From: Aplectana chamaeleonis
Taxonomy: Eukaryota > Nematoda > Chromadorea > Rhabditida > Cosmocercidae
Direction: 5' to 3'
DNA length: 64,000 bases
Assembly: GCA_029168955.1 (NCBI GenBank)
Contig: JAPDOI010000215.1
Span: forward strand, 562,001 to 626,000
Shown here one piece after another: positions 1-10,370 of this stretch. A program made the position numbers and the translations under genes. The notes beneath the pieces were generated by a model. The model was not told the DNA's origin and made no database searches. It saw nothing but the letters and a program-made list of their open reading frames with translations. Positions within the stretch are counted from its first letter, which is position 1. The number at the start of each line of letters is the position of its first letter.

Positions 1-220
1 GATCACCCGGGCACCAAAGATAAAAAGCGCCCGGGTAATCCCACATCCTTGTCTGAGGATCCTCGCAACCGCGCCGCAGCACGATTTCGCAATCAGCGTG
101 CACTTTGCGGACTGAACGGCAGTGCGGAGGTGATTTGTATACCAAAAATTTTCAATATTTCCGGTCACTAAAGGGAAGGATCGTAGCATTACTCAGGTTT
201 TAGACGCTTGAACCCGTTTA
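1..220. repeat. Interspersed repeat R1, left part
   Basis: Bases 45-140 closely match 62862-62955 (CTCGCAACCGCG, then GCACTTTGCGGACTGAACGG). Bases 181-215 and the stretch after 1066 match 7710-7790. R1 therefore occurs at least twice and here is split by the element at 221-1065. No coding potential seen. Confidence 0.6.
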
Positions 221-1065
221 GGTGACATTTAGAGTTCTGCGAGTTGCTCGCAGTGCGAGAGGTTGGGGGGGGGTGTGGCCCGGAAACTTGCAACTAGCTA
301 CTAGAGTCTGCGAACTGTGGGCAGTGCGGGAACCTGAATTAGGAGTCACTGCGTCAAATTGAATCAGGCCACGATTGGTCGTGGAGCGCGGTTTTGTTTG
401 GTATAAATTCTTTTATTCAAATCGAACTTATCAAGCATTGCTGTGCTGGACAACTGTGCTTAACCCTGCTTTTTTGGCAAAAAAATAGAAAAAACACCCT
501 CAAAACAACAACCGCTTATACTCAAAGAGGGAAACATGATATTCGGGAATGATGCGCAAGTTTTCACTTCCTTTGATATGCATGACTTCGTGCACAAATG
601 TTGTGTGTTGGAACATGGAAAAAACATCATAGGAAAGCAAAACTGGATATAGCATGAGTAGAAACTAAAGAGGAACATTAGATGAAACCAAACAGGAAAG
701 AATCATGAGTAAAAACTAAGAAAAACAATCGCAGAATGTTTTGTTGGCAAAGACATGATGATTCAGGAAGTACTCGCACTGCGAGCTACGACAAAAATTG
801 TCAGGAGAATTCTTCTCGCAGCTCGCAATGCGTGCGTGAAACTGGTCGCAGTGTCCTCGCAGTGCAAGAGGACTATGAAGCCCTCTGCAAGAATTTTGTC
901 GCAGGGCGCTCGCACTGCGAGTTGCGCCCTCGCAGTGCGGCAAGAACTATGAAAGCCCCCCTACCATTTCGCCGCAAGAAAGCTCGCATGCGAGGACGCT
1001 GCGAGCACGTAGCTGTATGCTTATACGTGTCGCAAGTCGCAGCTCGCAGAACTCTAGATGCCACC
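221..1065. mobile_element. Harbinger-like non-autonomous DNA element with TTA duplication
   Basis: The ends are inverted copies of GGTGRCATYTAGAGTTCTGC, flanked by TTA on both sides, the 3-bp duplication of the PIF/Harbinger type. The related repeat at 7735-7790 has the uninterrupted site (GAGCCCGACTACTGAACG). The subterminal regions hold about eight copies of a palindrome like CTCGCACTGCGAG. No transposase is present. Confidence 0.75.
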
Positions 1066-1642
1066 TTACTGAACGGATTCGGCTTCTGACGGTTTTAGTA
1101 AGCAAATGTATGGATTATTTTGGTTTTCCGAACGACCAGAATGTGCAAAAAAAATCGTATACTCCGACTTCATGAATAAATCGTGAGGAGGGGAGGGGTG
1201 GATCGAAAAATTCTGAATTTTGGGAGAAAATTTGATAGGGGGGCTCGCTCCGATCTTGAAAAAAATACGCAAAGCCGCGATTGACCTTGCGGTCAAAGAA
1301 ATCGCGCCTCGAGGGGGGAGGGCTCGTCAAAAATTTTAGATTTTGGAAAAAAAATTTGATAGTTGGAGGGTCGCTCCGATTTCGAAAAATTGGGCATTGC
1401 CCCGCTTCACTCTGCCGAATAGCTCCTACAATTAAATCTCTGGCCGAATCTTTCCCTTCATTTTGCGTAGGAATTTCGATAACTGTAGGTTTCAATCTAT
1501 TCCTTCGTGACAATAGCACGTACTGCTTCCAATCTCCCAGTTCGTTTTCGTCGGTTCTGTGGAATATTCTGATCTCTACTTCTTCGTCATGGCATCGTTC
1601 CTATCCGCGGTTTCCTAGCTCCGTGGAAGGAAGAGAAGTCTC
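1066..1642. repeat. Repeat R1, right part, with two tandem 115-bp units
   Basis: Two diverged copies of a unit containing GGTCGCTCCGATTTCGAAAA occur at about 1195-1280 and 1320-1400, and a third at 7830-7905. The rest up to 1642 is probably the 5' untranslated part of retrotransposon B1; its exact start is not visible. Confidence 0.5.
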
Positions 1643-2269
1643 GTGGACTTGGGCTCACCTACTACGAACGGTCAGGATGCAATTTTCACCGATGCTATGG
1701 AGCAACTGGTTGCGGATGAGGCCATTCCTGAGTGTTTGAAGACTATTGTCGGAGCTCTGTGGACGTCCAAGGATAAAGTGGACATTTTGATCGCCGAGAA
1801 TCACAAACTTTATGAGGAATTGAAGTTACTTCGTGAAGAAAATTTGAAATTGCGTTCTTCTATGGTTGATGTTAATTCTGGTTCTAAGCCTCATCCTGTT
1901 TTGTCGTTGTCACCTTTTAGAGGGACCTTCCTAAGGGAATCCTGGCAAGAGGGTGAGAGGGGCAAGCCGCCACGAACTGGATTTAGTGGAGGTAAGCCTG
2001 GTTCAAAATCCGCATCGGTTGTACCTAATTCGAATATTGTTTCCAATGTTTCTAAGGCTAAAGGAGCTGGTGAAGTTGTTGATGTTGATCGTAATAATTT
2101 TGTAGCCACGTCAAAGCCTGTTCGCGGTGATGATATGATTGTGAACGGTCCGGATAATTTGGGCCTCTCTTTATCCAATTTTTCAGTCGTTCTGTTGGTA
2201 ATTCTAATACTTGTAATACTCCTACTCCTGCGATTAGTCAGTGAAACTTGTAACGGTTTCTGGCTCTGA
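1643..2269 (+). CDS. B1 ORF1, coiled-coil protein
   Basis: The 208-residue open frame starts MDLGSPTTNGQDAIF. Residues about 45-72 (LIAENHKLYEELKLLREENL) form a heptad coiled coil, followed by a Ser/Pro/Gly-rich region and a Leu-rich C-terminus that may reflect a frameshift. Position before an endonuclease-RT frame makes it the ORF1 protein, which in relatives binds RNA as a trimer. No zinc knuckle is seen. Confidence 0.6.
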   Translation: MDLGSPTTNGQDAIFTDAMEQLVADEAIPECLKTIVGALWTSKDKVDILIAENHKLYEELKLLREENLKLRSSMVDVNSGSKPHPVLSLSPFRGTFLRESWQEGERGKPPRTGFSGGKPGSKSASVVPNSNIVSNVSKAKGAGEVVDVDRNNFVATSKPVRGDDMIVNGPDNLGLSLSNFSVVLLVILILVILLLLRLVSETCNGFWL

Positions 2270-2280
2270 TAACGGTGTAA

Positions 2281-2640
2281 ACTGTATATTCAGTAACATT
2301 AGATCTATACAAAAAAAAATTGCCAAGCGCTCAGATATTCCTTATCTACTTTTGATGTGGGGGTGGCCGCCTTAGTCGAAACTTGGCTGAAGCCTAGTGC
2401 TGTGTGAGAACCCTTTCTTGGAGATTTATGTGCCCACTATGAGAGTTTAAGGTGCGATAGGCCACGGATAAACGGTGGAGGAGTTGCTTTACTTGTAAAG
2501 CACTGTCTTTTTCCGGAGCTGGTTTTTAAGGAAAGCATAGATAACTCATATGAACTGTTGGCTTGTAATCTACATTGCCAGGTGTCCAAGTGCAGAATCA
2601 TTCTCGTTTATTTTTATTTGTCTGCCGTTCAATACTATTC
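2281..2640 (+). pseudogene. B1 ORF2 start: endonuclease N-terminus, frameshifted
   Basis: CIFSNIRSIQKK near 2281 resembles the start of apurinic-type endonucleases of non-LTR elements. VETWLKP at about 2375 is the metal-binding ETW segment, in a shifted frame. GGGVALLVKHCLFPEL, then SYELLACNLHCQVSK and ILVYFYL follow. The frame stops at the RTE insertion and resumes at 4224. Confidence 0.7.
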
Positions 2641-4224
2641 CAGTATGTGGCGCCTCCTTTTTCTCATCCATTCCATTTTCGTCATCTCTCTCGCCATCCT
2701 TTGCCAGTTGCGCGTCGCCAAACATGTCTGAAACATATCTCGCCATCTTGTTTTTGGCCTACCTACTGGCCGTTTGAGCAGCGGCTGCCACTCCATCAGT
2801 CGATTCGACCACTTATAAACTCTTGATGTCGCCAGTTTCCAAGCATACGACCATTTCTTCTCGATTGCAGAGTCTACCACATCCTTGACCTTGGTTACAC
2901 CTCGTAGCCACGCATTAGATTTCTTATCTCGAAGGGATACTCCAACCATGCGTCGTTCCATCCTTCGTTGAGCTGAGCCAAGTTGTCGTTCATTCGCTTT
3001 GGTGAGAATCCACGTCTCCGACCCATAAAGCAACGCCGGAAGTATGCACATGTTGAAGAGTCTCCGCTTCCATTTCATCTCCACCTTTCTTGAAGTTAGG
3101 AAGTCTTTGTACTGGCAGAAGCTGCTCCACCCCGCTCGAATCCTTCGTGAAATTTCCTTGCTGTGATCTCGATTGAGGGAAATTTCTTGTCCGAGATATG
3201 TGAACGATTCCACTCTGTCTAGTTGAGCTCCTCTGAGCATTGCGACGGTTGGGTTGCTGGTCATGATCTTTGTTTTCGACGTGTTCATCCTTAAACCGTA
3301 CTTGCTTGAACATTTGTCCAGATCGTAAATCATCGTCTGCAGTTCTCCGGCAGACTTCGCCACAAGTACGACGTCATCAGCAAACCTCAAGTTGGTTAAG
3401 TGTTCTCCATTGATTACGAAGCCGTGCGTGTCCCATCTCAAATTTCGGAAAAGATGTTCAAGAGTTGCGATAAACAGCTTAGGCGAAACTGTATCTCCTT
3501 GACGAACTCCTCGGCAAATTCTGATCGGGATTTTCGTCCCTTGAATCTGAACTGATGAGTTCGCGATTTCGTTGATTTGTCGGAGAAGTGCGATAAGCCG
3601 CTCACTGACTCCTTGGTCTTGAAGAGCATTCCATACTGCATTCATCTCGATGCTGTCAAAGGCCTTTTCGTAGTCGATGAATGCAAGGTAGAATGGTATT
3701 TGATGTTCGCTGCTCCGTTCAATGAATTCATTTATGGCGTGGAGATGATCGACCGTGGAGAACCTTGTTCGAAAACCTGCTTGTTCTGGCGTTTGCCCAG
3801 CATCTATAACGTTATCTAGACGTGTACTGATAACCCTTGTCAGTAACTTGTATAGTTCTGACAGCAGTGAAATGGGTCGGTAGTTCTTCAATTCGAGAGG
3901 ATCGCCCTTTTTGTGAATAAGGATTGTTACAGAACCTGCCATCTTTTCGGGAACAGTGGTAGACTGAAAACAGTGATTGAAGAATTCCGTTATCAGCGGT
4001 ACCAGCCTCTCCTTGCCCCATTGCAGCATTTGGGTTGTTATTTGGTCTTGTCCTGGAGTCTTTCCTGTCCTCATTGAACTGATAGCTGCTTCAACTTCAC
4101 TATGGAGGAATGGTGGACAATCATTTCCAGCGTGAAGTGAAGGAACATATCTGACAGCAGTTGTGGATGCGTACAACTTCTCATTTATAGGTCGCCTAAA
4201 TGTTGTGCTAGTAGCAGTGAGCAA
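2635..4224 (-). CDS. RTE reverse transcriptase (ORF2 C-terminal part), uninterrupted
   Basis: A 529-codon open frame. RT motifs: TGKTPGQDQI, NYRPISLLSELYKLLTRVI, FIDYEKAFDSIE, GVRQGDTVSPKLF and catalytic FADDVVLVA. The C-terminus (VGRPKTRWRDMF, then W..MA.....W) is typical of RTE ORF2 in invertebrates. There are no internal stops, so this is a young insertion. Without an endonuclease it cannot move by itself. The last codons GAA TAG come from the host target duplication. Confidence 0.9.
   Translation of the reverse strand: MLTATSTTFRRPINEKLYASTTAVRYVPSLHAGNDCPPFLHSEVEAAISSMRTGKTPGQDQITTQMLQWGKERLVPLITEFFNHCFQSTTVPEKMAGSVTILIHKKGDPLELKNYRPISLLSELYKLLTRVISTRLDNVIDAGQTPEQAGFRTRFSTVDHLHAINEFIERSSEHQIPFYLAFIDYEKAFDSIEMNAVWNALQDQGVSERLIALLRQINEIANSSVQIQGTKIPIRICRGVRQGDTVSPKLFIATLEHLFRNLRWDTHGFVINGEHLTNLRFADDVVLVAKSAGELQTMIYDLDKCSSKYGLRMNTSKTKIMTSNPTVAMLRGAQLDRVESFTYLGQEISLNRDHSKEISRRIRAGWSSFCQYKDFLTSRKVEMKWKRRLFNMCILPALLYGSETWILTKANERQLGSAQRRMERRMVGVSLRDKKSNAWLRGVTKVKDVVDSAIEKKWSYAWKLATSRVYKWSNRLMEWQPLLKRPVGRPKTRWRDMFQTCLATRNWQRMAREMTKMEWMRKRRRHILE
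2641..4223 (-). mobile_element. RTE-clade retrotransposon copy, 5' truncated, 7-bp TSD
   Basis: The insert is flanked by direct ACTATTC copies (2634-2640 and 4224-4230) and sits inside B1 ORF2. It carries a single long minus-strand frame with RTE-type RT motifs. The endonuclease half is missing, so the copy is 5' truncated, as usual for target-primed insertion. The ORF runs to the last base of the element. Confidence 0.9.
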
Positions 4225-6666
4225 CTATTCAAATGTATTAGTGATCTGTCTTCATGCGCTTTTCCTTGCTTACTGCTGGGCGATTTCAATTTTCCTAACA
4301 TTTGTTGGGACTCTCTCTCGGTTTCACAGGGTGGTTGCGGCGCATCGAGCAGCTTGTTTCTAGAGCTTATTTCTAATCACCAGTATTATCCCATGGTTCG
4401 AGGTAACACTAGAGGTAATCACCTATTGGATCACATTTTTTGCAATGAGTTGGGAATGGTAGATAGGGTCAATATTTCTTCCCCGCTAGGCTCGAGTGAT
4501 CATGCCAGTTTGCATTTTAAGCTGGCTGGCTCACTGAAGGAACAAAAATACATTTTCCGTCGAGATTTCAAAAATTATGACCTGATTGGAGCTTATTTAG
4601 ATAATATTGATTGGTCAGGGTCCTTTGGGTGTAGTTTTAGTGTCAATGAGATGTATGAAACATTCCTTTTTATTTTAGAACATGTAATTGATTTATTTGT
4701 TGAGCTTCGAAAAACTCCTATTTCCAGTAACAATCTGCCACATTATCTGAATAGGCTTCATGAAGTCAAGATCCATGCATTCAAGCTAGCAATGACTACT
4801 AACAACGAGGAAGACTGGGATAAGTATAAGGCTGCGTCGAATATTTTTGAAAAAAAAATATAAGTACAATATTCCAGTGGAAAAAAGGTAATTGAATCTA
4901 ATGATCGGAATTCTTTTTTCAAATTTATGGGGACTAGGCTAAAACCTAGGCAAAAAGTTGGTCTACTACGTGGTGCTGATGGTGAATTCCTTACTTCAGA
5001 CTTTCAAAAGGCGGAGTTACTTGCTGAAAGTTTTGAGCGTGTATTTGTAAGGGTGTCGGGAACAGCTAGTGCGGGTTCAATGGGTGCTCGAGTCGTAATG
5101 CAGGACTCTGTGTCCTTTAATCGTAATGTTATCCTGGAACTTTTGTCTAAATGGCCAAGCTGCTCTTCCATTACTCCTGACAACATCCCATTCGTGTTTA
5201 TCAAAAGGGTTGCTGTTCACATTTCCACTCCCTTGGAAATTCTTTTCAATTTGATCTTCTTTAGGGCAGAAGTTCCTTCTAGATGGAAGCATGCGTTAGT
5301 TGTTCCGCTCCCCAAAAAACCTCCGTACACTGAAGCCGCTAATTACAGGCCTGTCAGTCTTACCTCATTGTTCTGCAGACTTTTTGAGAAGATAATGAAG
5401 AATGACCTTGTGATGCATCTGGAAGGCAGTCATATTGTTTCGGATAGGCAACATGGTTTTCGTAAAGGAAAATCCACTGTCACTCAAATGATTGAAACAC
5501 TAAACCAGTGGACTTCTAGTTTGGATAATAAAAACAGTGTAGATTTTATTTACTTCGATTTTGAAAAAGCATTCGATAAAGTGGATCATGTAAAATTGAT
5601 TGCCAGAATGCAGCATCTGGGCATTCACGAAAAAATTGTCAATTGGGTTGAAGCCTTTCTCAGCGGTCGTACATTCCAAGTATGCGTTAACAATTGCCTT
5701 TCTTCTGTCAGAAGTGCAACTAGTGGGGTACCTCAAGGGGGGGTCTTGTCCCCAATTTTGTTCAACATTTATACATATGATATTCCCAATATAGTGGAAC
5801 GTGGAGGTGTTAGGTGTCAGATCTTTGCGGATGATATCAAGGTTTTTAGTGAAGTTAGGAATAATGGGGTGTCAGCTTTGCAGGATAGTATTCAAGCTGT
5901 TTGCTGTTGGTCGGAAACATGGGGACTGCCCTTGTCAGCTGGGAAAACCAAAGTCCTACACCTGGGAGGAGACCCTAATCTCCAAGCCACCTACGTAATT
6001 AACGATATTCCTATTCAGGCAATTGATAAAATAAAAGATCTTGGATTCGTAGTAGATAACAAGCTTTCGTTTGATGAGCATTGTAGGCTCATTGCTACTA
6101 AGGCGCAGCAGAGACTCTTTCTTCTATTTAAATCGTTAAGATCGAAAGATCCGAAGTTGCTGATAAAGGCTTATAAAATTTATGTTCGCTCAATGTTGGA
6201 GTATGGCACTTGCGTTTTTGGGCCCTATAAACGTCAGATAGTTGAAAGGTTGGAGAGGGTACAAAACAGCTTTACGAGGAAAGTCTTTATTCGGACACTT
6301 GGATTCACATATGCCAACATTCCTAGGAGTTATCTGAGAAATAAAAGGCTACAGCTCGACACTCTTGCTCTCCGTAGGAGAAGAAATGATTTATTCTTAA
6401 TTTTCAAAATGTTGAATGGTCTCGTGGGTCTGAAACTATCTGAGTTCTTCACCTTGAGACGTTCTAATACTAGAGGTCAGGGGTTCAAACTCAGCTTCTC
6501 TCAGCCTCGAACTCGCTTAAGGCGAAATTTTTTCACAATTCGTGGGGGATTGGAATATCTGCGCTTCAGTAAAAGGCTCTTGGTGCCTAGTTCATTCAGT
6601 ATATTTAAAAGACAGGTTGACCGGTATTTGCAACAGGAACCGTTTATTGGCTCTAGTAGGACCTAG
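4224..6666 (+). pseudogene. B1 ORF2: endonuclease C-terminus and reverse transcriptase
   Basis: After the RTE the frame continues with LLGDFNFPNICWDSL (GDFN metal/catalytic motif) and PLGSSDHASL (SDH motif), then a linker with one stop (TAA 4861-4863), then 600 open codons of RT: NYRPVSLTSLFCRLFEKI, RQHGFRKGKSTVTQMIE, YFDFEKAFDKVDH, GVPQGGVLSPILFNIY and FADDIKVF. The C-terminal domain ends at 6663 without a CCHC knuckle. Apart from the single stop and the insertion it is well preserved. Confidence 0.88.
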
Positions 6667-6733
6667 TTTTCTTATTGTTTGCTGTTGGTTATGTTTTAAT
6701 GTTTTTCCATTCGCTTTTCTTTTTGTTTTGTTA

Positions 6734-6771
6734 TGCACATGTGCTGACGCGCATGTAATAAATGTAAATGT
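6734..6771 (+). repeat. 3'-terminal hairpin and ATAAATG repeat of B1
   Basis: The sequence can fold as ACATGTG / CGCATGT around a short loop and is followed by AATAAATGTAAATG. The same arrangement ends copy B2 (13875-13915, minus). In non-LTR elements, 3' hairpins and short repeats are recognised by the element's own RT; that role here is inferred. Confidence 0.6.
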
Positions 6772-6801
6772 TATTCAGGGAGCCAATCTGTCTGATTTCA
6801 G

Positions 6802-6918
6802 GTCGCCTTAAAAATTGTGGACAGAGCTGCCCTTGACGAGGAAAATTTGGTACGATTGGAGCGTGAAATGAAGATACTAACACGTGTGAATCACCCCCAT
6901 ATAGTGAAACTGTATGAG
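6802..6918 (+). CDS. SIK: SIK kinase exon a: beta3 lysine and alpha-C helix
   Basis: This 39-codon exon lies between acceptor TCTGATTTCAG and donor GAG|GTGGGT. It starts VALKIVDRAALDEENL and continues through REMKILTRVNHPHIV to KLYE. The Lys of VALK (6811-6813) is the ATP-anchoring residue and the Glu of REM is the expected alpha-C partner. The reading frame is set by homology and gives phase 0 at both ends. The acceptor sits only 30 bases after the 3' end of retrotransposon B1. The preceding glycine-loop exon was not found in 1-6800. Confidence 0.9.
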
Positions 6919-8150
6919 GTGGGTTTCTTCCAGAATTTTGCATTTTCTCTACTTTTTCATTTTCCTGTTCTGTCGTTACACAGTGGTTATCATAATTTTA
7001 TGCACATCCAGTATTTTAGGCGTGTCTAATTTTTTCAGCATTTCTTGAACTGAGACTTGCATTATCGTAGTCAGCATGAAGAAAAGTCCATCTCACGGCT
7101 TAGGATACACAAGGATTTACAAGGCCGAGTTTCAATAGTTGTAGATATGGGATACAACCTCAGAAATCCATTCTCAAAATTCACCAATTGTCGCTGGGGA
7201 CTCCAAAAAAGGTAAACAATTAAACCATGGTAGAACGCCTAAGCCGCGACGAATAAATCTGGTTCAAAAGATAACGTGGCCTTGGCTACGTGATTGTTGA
7301 CTGCTCAAAAAAATTTGCGAATTGAGTTTGTTGGGATCAAAAGTTATGGTTTGTTGCTTGGTGGAGAGTAGTATTCAATGTCTCGGTCGTTTTCAACGAA
7401 ATACTTCCTATTTAGGGGTACTTTAAAGAGTGTGTCCGAATCCAAGGTTGTAGCTGCCACGAAGATCTTCGAGCCAGGCTACGAATGGGTTTCCCTACTA
7501 GGGCCGCGATTTACTAGGGATTAGGCAAAAAATGGTACTAGAAAAATTTATTGGACTTTGCTCAAAACCTTCATTGGGGGTCCTGGTCTTTCATCGCAAA
7601 AATTTTGGCCTAAAAATGAAGGTTAGAGGGGATCGCAAAAATTCTGGTTCAGAAATTAAAATTTGGTTGAGATACCCCGTAAATTCTCGATTTCTTTGCC
7701 ACCAATGGGTAGGGTCGCAGCATTGCTAAGGTTTTCAACGTTTGAGCCCGACTACTGAACGAATTTTTGGCGTCTGACAGTTTAAGTAATCAAATATAAA
7801 CTGCCTAGAAACCGCGCTTCGGGGGTTGCAAAAATTGATTTGGAAAAAAATTCGATGGTGGGAGTGGGGTTGCTCCGATTTCGAAAAATTACACAACGCA
7901 CCGCTGGGCACTGGTCGGAAGGCCCCTCCGTAGCCCGGTTCAAGGATCTACGGGGTAGCTTGGGTCGATTTCACTGTTTTGGAGTCGTCTGACAAGGGAA
8001 GTGTTTTTGAGTGGTGATTGCATCTGCGACAACGACTAGTATCGTTAGTATTTCTTGTGGCTCCATAGTATAAATGCGCAGTATCCCTCCCCGAGCTGCA
8101 GGTTTCAAAGAAGTTACAAGAAGTTTCTTGGGTGTTTTTGGGTTTAAAAA
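6919..8150. other. Intron sequence with R1 repeat copy
   Basis: No coding exon is recognised. Bases about 7690-7920 are an R1 copy that lacks the 221-1065 insertion. Reading frames here are short and random. The missing kinase hinge exon could lie here but was not found. Confidence 0.5.
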
Positions 8151-8862
8151 TTTTCTTGGATTTTGCTCAAAACGTGTATGTAGGGGTAATTCAGGGTGGT
8201 GAACGCGAATCTGGAGTGCGTTTATCGAATTTTTGAGTATTACTGTAGGTTACGGTAGGTAACATTCCATTTAGGGGGGAAACCCAATTTAGTGCTTTGA
8301 AAATCGACAAACGGACGTTAAATTCGCTGTCACCACCCCCCAGTAGCCCCCGTATACAAATTTTGAGTCAAATCTGAGACTTTGACCAAAGTAACGTATA
8401 CCCATTCAATCTACCGTAGTCTGTCAAAAATCGCTAAACTAACTTCATATTCGTGTTTGCCACTCTAGGGAACATTTTGAGCCATTTCTGTTGTAGCGTT
8501 CCGGAAATCGTCAAAAGTCACATTTTGCCCCCAAAATTTCCCCCGATTGGAGGCTTTGAACGAATTTAGTCAAAAACATTTGAAAATCGACAGATAAATT
8601 CCAGATTCGTGATCAGCGCCCAAAATACCCTTCTGGGAGGATTTTAAGTCAAATCTGGAACTTTTTTCTAAATCGCTTCTACAGCCCAACCGAAATTATG
8701 TCCAAAACGCTATCAGTCTGCTCAAGGTTTGGAAAATATGCCTTCAACTAAACTCAGTTTAGGGGGGTAGTTTTGGGCGCTGAACACATTTATGAGGTCC
8801 ATTTCCGAGTTTTCCGAAGACTAATGCGCGTTTCGGAAGGTAAAAAAAGCACATAAAACAAC
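8151..8862 (+). repeat. Interspersed repeat R2, copy 1
   Basis: It aligns by eye with 35835-35960 plus 40430-40920 and with 50413-50530. Shared marks are GAACGCGAATCTGG, CCGTAATCTATCGAAA-like, TTCCCCCGA, GGGCGCTGAACACA and ACTAATGCGCGTTTC. Its two halves are partly inverted copies of each other. No ORF; class unknown. Confidence 0.65.
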
Positions 8863-10102
8863 CTTTTTAGCAGGGCTGTGCGGAACTGTTCCGATTCCGT
8901 TTCCGCATTTCCGGTGATTTTTGGGCTGTTCCGTTCCGCTTCCGTTTCCGACTCTTTGGTCCCGGAAACGGAAGTAAAATTGCTGCACGGGTATTAGATG
9001 GGGGTCTAGGCAAGGGTGTTTGAAGGCATCATAAGAGGCTAAGAATCACTTTCGACCTCTTGTGTTCAATTGAATATCTGAGCCTGGCTGAGATCCTCGA
9101 TAAAGGTCCGGGTTCTAAATTCGCGCCCCAGGAAAGTAGGCGTGACAGGAATCTGATCGATCTTTTGGGAGTTTTTTAAACAGCTTTTTCTACGAAAATG
9201 AATGATTTTGGAGAGACTTTCCGCTAAAGTTATCTAACATATGCGTTTGTCTACCTCTTTAATCTAAATAAAAAGCCGGCGGTGACAATCTGTAGACTGA
9301 TTTCTGATCAGCCTTCAACACGTAACGCGGCCGCCCTCGGTCATCTACACCTGATGCAGCCTGGACTCCTTTCTGGGGGAAAGGTCGTATACTGCTCCGA
9401 AGGGGCAGCTACATACATATACTGGGAAATTTTCGCAACTGCCTTCGCGTTTTTTTTTAGGAGCGAGGATCCGGATCAGGGGTGTGCGGCAATTGCCGTT
9501 TGCCGATTGCCGTTTGCCGTTTGCCGGTCATTTTTGGGGTTTGCCGTTGCCGTTGCCGTTTGCCGAAATTTTCTCTTAAAACGGCAAAAGATCGGCAAAA
9601 GTGCGTTAAAACAGGAAGGCTTGGTGTGCGCCCTCACCTCAGTTTCTGTATTGGTCAGCGATTAGAAGCTGCAACAAATAATTTTTTGGCTAGTTCCGGC
9701 TAAAGATATTTTGATACGGTTACCAGAGGAGTGTGTTTAGGTTCTAAATTGGGAGCCTCCAAATGTCTCTTTTAATCATGAAATTTTTAACCCCTTAGAG
9801 ATGCCGAAATCGCAAAAAAGCTTTTCCAGAAGCATACCGATTCGTGCAAGTTCCGCAATTGCAAAAACAATTGGTGCAAAAGTTTTGGCGTGAAAGCATC
9901 TTTTTTTAGACATACGAACCACTTAAGAACTCGTGTAAATAGGCCCACTTATCGTCGGTTGGTTGGCTGATGGTAATAATTGGGACAGGAAAATTACCAA
10001 TTTTGCAAATGCTTTGTCCGGCTTTTTGAAAATTGAACAACGTTCACAGCGGTCATTAAAGGCAGTGTTCAATAATATTTTCGATGTCGAGATCATTACC
10101 TG

Positions 10103-10240
10103 GGGCCGTATGCACATCTCTCCCCGTGCGTGCCCGTCCCCGCGAAGGCCATCCATGATTGGTCAATTTCGTCTGATGACCAATCAGACGAGTGGCTTCG
10201 CGGGGACGGGGACGTGCGGGGAGAGATGTGCATACGGCCC
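10103..10240. mobile_element. Palindromic MITE, 138 bp, CTG duplication
   Basis: Nearly perfect inverted arms of about 45 bases (GGGCCGTATGCACATCTCTC at the outer end) enclose a short centre containing a second inverted repeat (GATTGGTC / GACCAATC). Direct CTG flanks lie at 10100-10102 and 10241-10243. The RNA or single strand would form a long hairpin. Confidence 0.8.
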
Positions 10241-10370
10241 CTGAAAAGAAGGGTTGACGGTGCTATCGCAGCGGGGTGCATTTGGCCACGCCCATTTTTC
10301 TGCTCCGCAACTACTGTACTAATTTTGGAATGGGAGGAAAATCCTGGGTTAGTTCTCAAATTGCTGGACG

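Larger units (their letters stand above)
1643..6771 (+). mobile_element. CR1-like retrotransposon B1, interrupted by an RTE copy
   Basis: A coiled-coil ORF1 (1643-2269) is followed by an EN-RT ORF2, split at 2640/4224 by a minus-strand RTE. The 3' end at 6734-6771 has a hairpin (CACATGTGCTGACGCGCATG) and AATAAATGTAAATG, the same end structure as copy B2. It is nearly full length, but ORF2 has a frameshift in the endonuclease and a stop at 4861. It lies upstream of kinase exon a, ending 30 bases before its acceptor. Confidence 0.85.

Noticed and set aside
1281..1739. 152-codon open frame
   Set aside because: It lies in the R1 repeat and overlaps B1 ORF1 in another frame; composition is low-complexity and no motif is present.
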